This document shows positions 46,447 through 52,708 of a stretch of 52,708 bases of DNA, one piece after another. The translations under genes and the position numbers were made by a program. Source of the DNA: Oculatella sp. LEGE 06141 (lineage in GTDB: Bacteria; Cyanobacteriota; Cyanobacteriia; Elainellales; Elainellaceae); assembly GCF_015207605.1 (NCBI RefSeq), contig NZ_JADEWO010000047.1:1-52708 (forward strand), written 5' to 3'. The notes beneath the pieces were generated by a model. The model made no database searches, was not told the origin of the DNA, and was given only the letters and a program-made list of their open reading frames with translations. The stretch's first letter is position 1; each line of letters begins with the position of its first letter.

Positions 46447-47112
46447 ATGCTTATTTCTAAACGCTGGCAGTCCAACACTGCCCTGATGTTGGCAGTGGGG
46501 CTTACCTCCGCCGCTACCCTTCCCCTGTTGACCGCAGTACCCGCCAGCGCCAATTCCCGGCCTTATTCGGTTAGCCAGCTTTTCCCGCAGCAAAACGCGC
46601 GGTTGGTCGTTCCGGCAGGTACGGTAATTCCAATTCGCTATGAAGAAGCCGAACGAATTATTGTCACTCCCGACGAAACGGCTGAAGTGAAGTTTGTGGT
46701 GTCCGCCGATATTCGATCGTCAGCCGGTACCGTTCTGATTCCTCAAGGCAGCGTCATCGAAGGAGAATTAAGACCCGCCAACGGTGGCACTCAATTCTTT
46801 GCCCAAGAAGTGATCCTGGCTAGCAATAATCAGCGCTACCCGATCGATGCCACATCCAACGCGATTACCCAAACCGAAACGATTTCTCGCCGCAGCAATC
46901 CCAATATTTTGAGAGGAGCCGCGATCGGAGCTGCCGCCGCTGCCGTTCTGTCCGAAATCTTTGGCCGCATTAATGTCATCCAGGTGCTGGCGGGTGCTGG
47001 AGTTGGTGCCCTGGCTGAAGTGTTGTTGCGCGGTAGCGACGAAGTAGAAGTCGTAGTGGTCAACCCCGAAACCGACCTCAGCATCCGGTTGCAGCGCGAT
47101 TTCGTTCGCTAA
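46447..47112 (+). CDS. Secreted or periplasmic protein with C-terminal glycine/alanine-rich segment, function unknown
   Basis: This is a 221-residue protein with a clear Sec signal peptide: basic start (LISKRWQ), hydrophobic core, and probable cleavage after PASANS-type residues near 36. The mature part begins as beta-like sequence (RLVVPAGTVIPIRYEE, then GTVLIPQGSVIEGEL), recalling the TrbI/VirB10-type or channel-tunnel 'IPxGTxI' beta modules, and continues with hydrophobic alanine/glycine runs (AAIGAAAAAVLSEIFG, VLAGAGVGALAEVLL) like a glycine zipper that may insert in a membrane. GAGAGG precedes ATG 46447. It converges on dnaA. I recognise no named family. Confidence 0.8.
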   Translation: MLISKRWQSNTALMLAVGLTSAATLPLLTAVPASANSRPYSVSQLFPQQNARLVVPAGTVIPIRYEEAERIIVTPDETAEVKFVVSADIRSSAGTVLIPQGSVIEGELRPANGGTQFFAQEVILASNNQRYPIDATSNAITQTETISRRSNPNILRGAAIGAAAAAVLSEIFGRINVIQVLAGAGVGALAEVLLRGSDEVEVVVVNPETDLSIRLQRDFVR

Positions 47113-47208
47113 TCGACAATTGCAACTGGTGGAGCAACCCCAGACGACATCCGCAGAATTAATATGAACCCGTTAAACGCAGTGCAGAGATCCGCCACAC
47201 ATTCGCTG

Positions 47209-48609
47209 CTAATACCGTCGGGGTTGTTGGTTTTTGGCCTGGCTGGCAAGGTTAATCCGTTCGCTCAACTGGCGTAGATTACGAGCCATGTCTGCGTCGG
47301 TGCCCTTCAGTTGGGCGATTTTCTCGCAGCTATACATAACGGTAGTGTGGTCTTTTCCGCCAAACACTTCGCCAATTTTGGGCAAGCTCAAGTCTGTGTG
47401 TTGTCGCATCAAATACATGCCAATTTGACGGGCAACGCTAATTTCCCGACGGCGAGAATTGCCCTTCAGGTCTTCTACGGCAACGTTAAACGTCTCTGAA
47501 ACGGCTGTGATTACAGCATCTGGAGACGCAGCGACCTGCTCACTGGGTGGATTCAAAACGGGGGCAATATTTTCGACCGTCATCGGCAGACCCGAAATTG
47601 AAACATAGGCGACGGCTCGAATCAGTGCGCCTTCCAGTTCTCGAATGTTGGAGGTGTAGCTGGCGGCAATGTATTCAATGACACCGCGGGGCAACCGCAT
47701 GTTTTCGTATTCGGCTTTCTTTTGCAGAATAGCCATCCTGGTTTCCAGGTCGGGGGGCTGAATGTCTGCAATTAAGCCCATAGAGAAGCGCGAACACAGC
47801 CGCTCTTGCAGTCGTGGGATCTGGTTGGGTGGGCGATCGGAGGCCAGTACCACCTGCTTACCCGCTTCGTGCAACGTGTTGAAGGTGTGAAAGAACTCTT
47901 CCTGGGTGTATTCTTTACCCTCAATGAACTGGATATCGTCCACCAGCAGCACGTCTACCGCACGGTAATGTTCCCGAAAGCTTTGCATACTGTCTTTGCG
48001 GATAGCAGCAATCAGGTCGTTGGTAAACTGCTCTGTGGAGACGTAGAAAATTCTGGAATTGGCATCGATTTCAAGGCGGTAATGCCCGATCGCCTGCATC
48101 AGGTGAGTTTTACCCAATCCAACGCCACCACAGAGAAACAGCGGATTGAATTCGCGTCCGGGCGACTCTGCTACGGCTAAAGAGGCGGCATGAGCCATCC
48201 GGTTATTAGAGCCGACCACGAATCGGGAGAAGACATACTTCGGGTTGAGATCCGTCTGTTTGGGGCGATGGCTGGCGTGCCCGTTCTCCGATGGAATCAC
48301 TTCGGTAGGCAACGGCCATAACACTTCAGCCGCATCTACTACACCTTCGGTTTCAGCACCCTGCCGCACCACAATTTGAATCTCGACCGGATGCCCCAAC
48401 AGGTCTTGCACCACTTCGGCGATCGTCTTGACGTAATACTTTTGCAGCCAATTCCGCGCAAACGGGTTGGGGGTACAAATCACCAGGCACGTGTCATCAA
48501 GCTGTTCTGCCGTAGCAGATTTGATCCAGGTTTCAAAGGTAGGACGGCTTAGCTGTAGCTGTAAGCGTTCTAGGACTTGATTCCAGAATTGGTCTAGGAC
48601 GATCTCCAC
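47209..48609 (-). CDS. dnaA: Chromosomal replication initiator protein DnaA
   Basis: This is a 466-residue DnaA, the AAA+ ATPase that opens the replication origin. Domain I (residues about 1-90) includes [10 protein letters not shown] and [10 protein letters not shown]; the short linker is followed by the ATPase with Walker [18 protein letters not shown] near residue 168, Walker [14 protein letters not shown] near residue 228, and sensor-type LASDRPP. The C-terminal helix-turn-helix domain shows [22 protein letters not shown] and [16 protein letters not shown]. The start is GTG 48609 with a weak purine stretch ahead. In many cyanobacteria dnaA is dispensable. The rnhA gene lies upstream on the same strand, 330 bases away. 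Confidence 0.98.
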   Translation of the reverse strand: MEIVLDQFWNQVLERLQLQLSRPTFETWIKSATAEQLDDTCLVICTPNPFARNWLQKYYVKTIAEVVQDLLGHPVEIQIVVRQGAETEGVVDAAEVLWPLPTEVIPSENGHASHRPKQTDLNPKYVFSRFVVGSNNRMAHAASLAVAESPGREFNPLFLCGGVGLGKTHLMQAIGHYRLEIDANSRIFYVSTEQFTNDLIAAIRKDSMQSFREHYRAVDVLLVDDIQFIEGKEYTQEEFFHTFNTLHEAGKQVVLASDRPPNQIPRLQERLCSRFSMGLIADIQPPDLETRMAILQKKAEYENMRLPRGVIEYIAASYTSNIRELEGALIRAVAYVSISGLPMTVENIAPVLNPPSEQVAASPDAVITAVSETFNVAVEDLKGNSRRREISVARQIGMYLMRQHTDLSLPKIGEVFGGKDHTTVMYSCEKIAQLKGTDADMARNLRQLSERINLASQAKNQQPRRY

Positions 48610-48939
48610 TGTCTACCCCTACCGCTAACTGCCGAGAAATGAAACCTAATCACCAAAGAGTTGCTGATACGTCTAGGAACGGTATCAATCGTTAGACAGA
48701 AAAAAATCAATTGTTCACATTTCTAAAAATACAGGTGTTTTAAGGGCTGTTCCGGGTGCAAAACTCGATCGCTCTGGAGTTACTAGGCTACTAGATATGG
48801 CGTAAAGAATGCTATAAAAATTCTAGATATAGTGATTAGAGATCATGAACTGAGCAGGCTAACTGATTAGATAAACCTTAGAGCAAACCTTGGAGCGAAC
48901 GAAAGCAAAGGAATGGTTGGCTCAAAACCGCAGTTTAAC
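48610..48939. other. dnaA-rnhA intergenic region, AT-rich
   Basis: This is the upstream region of dnaA. I looked for clustered DnaA boxes (TTATNCACA) and found only one near match, TTGTTCACA at 48711-48719, so there is no support for an origin here. The stretch 48790-48850 is AT-rich. No gene or RNA is seen; a plus-strand frame at 48890-49096 overlaps rnhA and looks spurious. Confidence 0.5.
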
Positions 48940-49791
48940 TCAATCGATTCGTTCAAGCTGCCAAAGAATCTGGTTTCCTTCCCGACGCACCCGCGACACG
49001 ACCCAATTGCGCCACACCCAGTTGTCGCCACGACTCGTCACCGCACTGGCGTTGACATCCATCAAGTCGGCAAGTTCTGAACTGGTGATCAAATAGCCAC
49101 GGCTAGCCACCTCATCCGCCATATGTAGCGTCTCAACCATGTAACGAAGCTGAGTCACCCTGACTTCGCGGGGCAACTCTGAACCATCAGCCGTGAGGGG
49201 GTTTGTAGAATCTACCATAGCTGGCTCAGAAGCGGGGACGCCAATTGATTCACTGGATTGTATCTCCTCTGCGTCGGTTGCTTCAGTGCTATTGGCAGCA
49301 ATCGTCGTCAAAACCGGGATTTTTCCCAGGGAGAAAGCGCGAGCAATTTCGTCACAGCGATCGTTACCGCGATCGCCCGAATGCCCTTTCACATATTTCC
49401 ACTGAATCGGCGCGTTTAACTGAGCCTCGACCTGAGAGCGCAGACGGTCTAACGTTTCCCACAGTTCCTGATTGAGGACTGGCTTGCCGGCGGAGGTTTT
49501 CCACCCTTTCTTTTTCCAGCCATTGAGCCATTTAGTAATACCATTTTTGACGTACTCGCTGTCGGTGTACACAGAAACGGGTGCGGTTTGTTTAGCGTCC
49601 AACACATACTTTAGTGCCCCGATCGCCCCCTGCAATTCCATGCGGTTATTGGTCGTTCGCACATCGGCTCCACCAATTTCATGGACAGAATCATCGGTAA
49701 AATAAACCACCGTTGCCCATCCGCCAGGCCCAGGATTACCGGAACAGGCACCGTCAGTATAAATACTCCGAATCGTTTTTGAGGAATTCAT
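48940..49791 (-). CDS. rnhA: Ribonuclease HI with extra C-terminal winged-helix-like domain
   Basis: This 283-residue protein has an N-terminal RNase HI domain (1-150) that cuts the RNA strand of RNA-DNA hybrids. The catalytic acids are seen in IYTDGACSGNPGPGG, NRMELQGAI, and VYTDSEYVKNGI, with GHSGDRGNDRCDEIA holding the late His and Asp. A basic protrusion handle (WLNGWKKKGWKT) is present. After an acidic disordered linker (about 150-205) comes a domain of about 75 residues (VTQLRYMVETLHMADEV, then ELADLMDVNASAVTSRGDNW) resembling a helix-turn-helix/winged helix and ending in strands. Ordinary RNase HI is about 155 residues. The extension probably binds nucleic acid or a partner; that is inference. 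Confidence 0.94.
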   Translation of the reverse strand: MNSSKTIRSIYTDGACSGNPGPGGWATVVYFTDDSVHEIGGADVRTTNNRMELQGAIGALKYVLDAKQTAPVSVYTDSEYVKNGITKWLNGWKKKGWKTSAGKPVLNQELWETLDRLRSQVEAQLNAPIQWKYVKGHSGDRGNDRCDEIARAFSLGKIPVLTTIAANSTEATDAEEIQSSESIGVPASEPAMVDSTNPLTADGSELPREVRVTQLRYMVETLHMADEVASRGYLITSSELADLMDVNASAVTSRGDNWVWRNWVVSRVRREGNQILWQLERID

Positions 49792-49839
49792 CGGCAGTTG
49801 AACGATTGAGGCACTTTAGCCTATCACACAAAATTGGCG

Positions 49840-50544
49840 TTACGGCCTGCGCCTAATTCTTGTTTTAGAAACTCGGTTGGGGAAGTATTTTAGCAGCAGC
49901 CCATCGCCAATCTGAAAACGCCACAACATGCTGCACAGCCGCTCTCGCCGCACTTTTTGCAGCAGGCTTTTAATGAGCTTGGCTTGCTTGCTGCGATCGG
50001 TTTCTGCTCTCACCTCGGTCAACCTGGCTTCGTAGTCGTCTGGGCGCAGCGCAAACGATGCTTCCACAGCAAAGTAGTCTTCGAGATATCGTAAGCCTTC
50101 CGTCAAATCTGGACTTTGATGCAGAGCCACCTCAACCTCGCCCCAAAACTCGAGGGCGCGATCGCCCTGCCGACTGTTCCGAATAGCAATATAAGCAATT
50201 TGAATAAAGCGATCGTAAATCGGTTTAACGCTGTAGGTATGCGCCCGAATGGTGATGCTGGCGTTGAGCAATGCGGTGAAGCCAATGCCAAAGGCGATCG
50301 CCTCGATGATTAAAGACGAGCTGATCTGCGGTCGAGCAGCCAACGAGGCAACCAGCCAAAACAACCCCGCCGGAAAAAAGACTTGAATCACCCCCCATAG
50401 CCAAACGCCCGGAATCTTATAGGGCTGAAAGAAGGGAAAAATTTTGCACCGTTCCGCCAGTTCGCCATAGGCAATAAAGGTATTCAAGCCGCCTGGAATG
50501 ATAGTGACAGCGAACCAGGGTAACCACTCTCCAAACCAATTCAC
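49840..50544 (-). CDS. Membrane protein of unknown function, coupled to the upstream gene
   Basis: This is a 234-residue protein with an N-terminal membrane part of three to four hydrophobic segments (LPWFAVTIIPGG near residue 8, then GVWLWGVIQVFFPAGLFWLVASLA near residue 47, and LIIEAIAFGIGFTALLNASI near residue 78), followed by a soluble, mostly helical cytoplasmic domain of about 130 residues with many Arg and Glu, ending in a strongly basic tail (SKTRIRRRP). The GTG start overlaps the stop of the preceding gene by four bases (GTGA), so translation is probably coupled. I recognise no family. Position between rnhA and dnaX hints at a constant partner of those genes only if conserved elsewhere. 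Confidence 0.82.
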   Translation of the reverse strand: MNWFGEWLPWFAVTIIPGGLNTFIAYGELAERCKIFPFFQPYKIPGVWLWGVIQVFFPAGLFWLVASLAARPQISSSLIIEAIAFGIGFTALLNASITIRAHTYSVKPIYDRFIQIAYIAIRNSRQGDRALEFWGEVEVALHQSPDLTEGLRYLEDYFAVEASFALRPDDYEARLTEVRAETDRSKQAKLIKSLLQKVRRERLCSMLWRFQIGDGLLLKYFPNRVSKTRIRRRP

Positions 50545-51290
50545 TCAAAATTGCCCTCTCTCCGCCTTGCCGTCACCAGGGGATGAAGGCGGTAGTGCCC
50601 TTTTGCAGTGAGATTAAATGAAGTTGAGTCCGTCACGGGCTGATGGTCGGTGTTGGATTTGAACAACGAGGCAATGCGGTCGAGCAAGCCATTGCGCTTC
50701 ACGTCAATGTAGCCTTTATTCCAGAGTGATTGTAAGACAATTCGCGCATCATCAATCGGCATATCAACACCATAGGCTAAATCTTCGACCGTTAACAGTT
50801 GCCGTTCTAGCGCCTTTAACACCGTCAACTCTTTGCAATCGAGGTCGGCTAGTTCTTGCTGGAGCGAGGTTAAAAAAGCAGGTGGAATATCCGATAGTTG
50901 ACGCAGATCTGGACGCGATCGCCTGACTTTAAACACCTGCTGGGCGATCGTCTGGGGATCGTCTGCCGTTAACAGCTTCACCACCAAGCCTTCCCAACTG
51001 ACTCGAATGGACTCCGAGCGCGTAACCAGCGACAGGGTATTGACCCGTCCCTGGCTTTGGTTTTGATAATGCTGTTGCAACCGCTTGTAGGCTTCTTCAT
51101 AGCGTCCGCGAAAACAGGGGTTTTGCTCCACCAGGGTTCGCACCCGTTCGGCTACTCCGGGTTCGTGGTTGGCGATCGCGTCTCCAAGCTGATGGATCGC
51201 CTGCTGAAGCTCGGCGGGCAAGGTGCCGTTTAGCTGTAACCGTGCCAGTGAGAAAGCTTGTAGCGTAATAGCATCATCGGGGAGAGTCAT
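50541..51290 (-). CDS. Soluble helical protein with winged-helix-like C-terminus, function unknown
   Basis: This is a 249-residue soluble protein. The N-terminal 75 residues are helical (FSLARLQLNGTLPAELQQAIHQL, then FRGRYEEAYKRLQQHYQNQ). The middle is mixed, with VNTLSLVTRSESIRVSWEGLVVKLL, and residues about 155-235 look like a winged helix: LTVLKALERQLLTVEDLAYGVDMPIDDARIVLQSLWNKGYIDVKRNGL, the pattern of a DNA- or protein-binding wing. No membrane span or enzyme motif is visible. ATG 51290 is the start; it is divergent from dnaX with 190 bases between, and its stop overlaps the start of the membrane-protein gene. The two form a small unit of unknown purpose. Confidence 0.82.
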   Translation of the reverse strand: MTLPDDAITLQAFSLARLQLNGTLPAELQQAIHQLGDAIANHEPGVAERVRTLVEQNPCFRGRYEEAYKRLQQHYQNQSQGRVNTLSLVTRSESIRVSWEGLVVKLLTADDPQTIAQQVFKVRRSRPDLRQLSDIPPAFLTSLQQELADLDCKELTVLKALERQLLTVEDLAYGVDMPIDDARIVLQSLWNKGYIDVKRNGLLDRIASLFKSNTDHQPVTDSTSFNLTAKGHYRLHPLVTARRREGNFE

Positions 51291-51480
51291 GTCGTACCCC
51301 TATTCGGTAGTAAATTCAGTGGTGAAACAATAAGATTATTTGGTCTAAAATCGCTCTCATGTCACGATTGAGCTTCCTGCCCTTGCGGAAGTGCTTCATG
51401 GGTCTGAGACCTTCATTTTACTGGGATTGCCAGACCTAGAGATACTTCGGCTTAAAATTGTAGGGAACGAGCCTGCACCT

Positions 51481-52708
51481 ATGCCCTACGAACCGCTTCA
51501 TCACAAATATCGTCCCCAGCGCTTTGCTGAACTGGTGGGACAGCACGCGATCGCTGCCACATTAAGCAATGCGCTTCACCAGCAGCGCATTGCCCCGGCG
51601 TATCTGTTCACAGGACCACGCGGCACGGGCAAAACCTCTAGCGCTCGAATTTTATCGAAGTCGCTCAATTGCGTTGCCTCAGAGGTGCCCACCTCTAGCC
51701 CCTGCGGTGTCTGTGCCACCTGTCGCGCTATTACTAACGGTTCGGCTCTCGACGTGATCGAAATCGACGCGGCCAGCAATACAGGGGTCGATAACATTCG
51801 AGAGCTAATTGAACGGGCACAGTTTGCGCCCGTGCAGTGCCGCTTCAAGGTCTATGTGATCGATGAAGTGCATATGCTGAGCGTGGCGGCGTTTAATGCG
51901 CTGCTTAAAACGCTGGAAGAACCGCCCGATCGCGTTGTGTTTGTGTTAGCTACAACCGATCCGCAAAAAGTATTGCCCACAATTATTTCGCGCTGTCAAC
52001 GGTTCGATTTTCGCCGGATTCCGCTGGACGATATGGTGGATCATCTGGGGACGATCGCCGCCAAAGAAGCCATCAGTATTACGGGCGACGCAATTCAGCT
52101 AGTGGCGCAAATCTCCCAGGGGGGACTGCGCGATGCGGAAAGCTTGCTCGACCAGCTTAGCCTGCTGGATGGAGAAATTACCGTGGAACGGGTGTGGGAT
52201 CTGGTGGGTGCGGTGCCCGAACGCGATTTGCTGCTGCTGCTGCGGGCGATCGCTCAGGACAACGCCGCCGCCGTACTCGATCAGGCGCGTCATTTGATGA
52301 ACCGGGGACGAGAACCGCTGATTGTGCTGCAAAATTTGGCCAGTTTCTACCGCGACTTGCTCATTGCCAAAGCCAGTCCCGATCGCAACGATCTGGTGGC
52401 ACTGACACCACCGACCTGGACAGAGCTATGCGACTTTGCCCAAGCCTTTGATCTAGCCGCAATTTTAGTGGGTCAGCAACACCTGCGGGAAAGCGAAGCA
52501 CAAGTGAAAAACACCACTCAGCCGCGCCTGTGGTTAGAAGTAACGCTGATTGGACTGTTGCCGTCCGCGATCGCCAGCCAAAAGGCCGTTGTGGCTCATC
52601 AACCCATCGGTTCTACGCCTCAGGCGATGCCGCAACGGAGTCCAGCGGTGGTGCCAGGCAGCAGCCTGCCTCCCTCGTCTCCGAAACAAGTGGTGCCCCC
52701 AGCTACTC
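51481..52708 (+). CDS. dnaX: DNA polymerase III subunit gamma/tau (partial, runs off window)
   Basis: This is the N-terminal 409 codons of the clamp-loader ATPase, open to the window edge. ATG 51481 starts YEPLHHKYRPQRFAELVGQ, the standard opening; Walker A is GPRGTGKTSSARI near residue 45; a zinc-binding set includes SLNC and CGVCATC near residues 64-80; Walker B is DEVHMLS near residue 129; the SRC motif is IISRCQRFDF. The clamp loader places the sliding clamp on DNA at primers. In some cyanobacteria dnaX carries an intein; none interrupts the visible part. From about residue 370 the sequence becomes Pro/Ser/Gln-rich, the start of the tau linker. It is divergent from the unknown pair. Confidence 0.97.
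   Translation, partial: MPYEPLHHKYRPQRFAELVGQHAIAATLSNALHQQRIAPAYLFTGPRGTGKTSSARILSKSLNCVASEVPTSSPCGVCATCRAITNGSALDVIEIDAASNTGVDNIRELIERAQFAPVQCRFKVYVIDEVHMLSVAAFNALLKTLEEPPDRVVFVLATTDPQKVLPTIISRCQRFDFRRIPLDDMVDHLGTIAAKEAISITGDAIQLVAQISQGGLRDAESLLDQLSLLDGEITVERVWDLVGAVPERDLLLLLRAIAQDNAAAVLDQARHLMNRGREPLIVLQNLASFYRDLLIAKASPDRNDLVALTPPTWTELCDFAQAFDLAAILVGQQHLRESEAQVKNTTQPRLWLEVTLIGLLPSAIASQKAVVAHQPIGSTPQAMPQRSPAVVPGSSLPPSSPKQVVPPAT

Noticed and set aside
48610-48939. Replication origin next to dnaA
   Set aside because: Only a single imperfect DnaA box is present.
51481-52708. Intein in dnaX as known from Synechocystis
   Set aside because: Walker A, Walker B and the SRC region are uninterrupted in the visible part.

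Overview
The window comes from a cyanobacterial chromosome, most likely a filamentous or Leptolyngbya-like species; I infer this and did not identify it by search. Supporting signs are the 3' end of psbA (photosystem II D1), ndhB, a helical carotenoid protein, a carotenoid oxygenase, a 2-oxoglutarate decarboxylase-type gene next to succinic semialdehyde dehydrogenase, an NtcA-type site in front of amt, and the octamer GCGATCGC (HIP1) recurring throughout, inside and between genes. I see no tRNA, rRNA, CRISPR array, prophage or intact insertion sequence. The only mobile-element traces are two short inverted-repeat remnants.

Layout. Bases 1-6.5 kb: psbA end, a TreS-like GH13 enzyme, a large PlsY-like/ATP-grasp/phosphohistidine fusion, dps, and a 45-residue membrane peptide gene set between two minus-strand terminators. 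6.8-11.8 kb: ppsA, a DedA protein, an LLM-class oxidoreductase and a small membrane protein. 11.8-20.7 kb: a two-gene exopolysaccharide unit (GT4 glycosyltransferase plus O-antigen-ligase-like membrane protein), carotenoid oxygenase with a folate/biopterin-type transporter, an RTX calcium-binding protein, and a coiled-coil membrane protein. 20.7-28 kb: topA with a histone-like tail, ndhB, a YihY/BrkB protein, and a type IB topoisomerase. 28.4-31.6 kb: the two enzymes of the cyanobacterial TCA bypass. 32.3-35.6 kb: amt with an NtcA site, a downstream small basic membrane protein, and a helical carotenoid protein. 36-41.1 kb: aldo/keto reductase plus GH31 glucosidase, a small membrane protein, and threonine synthase. 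41.3-47.1 kb: site-2 protease with a coiled-coil partner, a degenerate metallo-beta-lactamase-fold protein, a DUF4349 lipoprotein, a DUF1802 protein and a secreted protein. 47.2 kb to the end: dnaA, rnhA with an extra C-terminal domain, an overlapping pair of unknown genes, and dnaX running off the edge.

How the genes fit together. Carbon metabolism recurs: TreS-like and GH31 enzymes act on alpha-glucans, ppsA makes PEP, and the 2-oxoglutarate decarboxylase/SSADH pair closes the TCA cycle. The last could meet nitrogen sensing, because 2-oxoglutarate is the NtcA co-effector and an NtcA-type site stands in front of amt. DNA maintenance is concentrated in topA, topoisomerase IB, dnaA, rnhA and dnaX.

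The items I rank as least described are the PlsY-like/PEP-utilising fusion (2331-5291), the coupled unknown gene pair between rnhA and dnaX (49840-51290), the small basic membrane protein behind amt (34432-34866), and the tiny membrane-peptide gene with an upstream terminator (6277-6478). Starts were revised from the longest open frame wherever a Shine-Dalgarno sequence, an ATG or family length argued for it; each case is stated in its entry.
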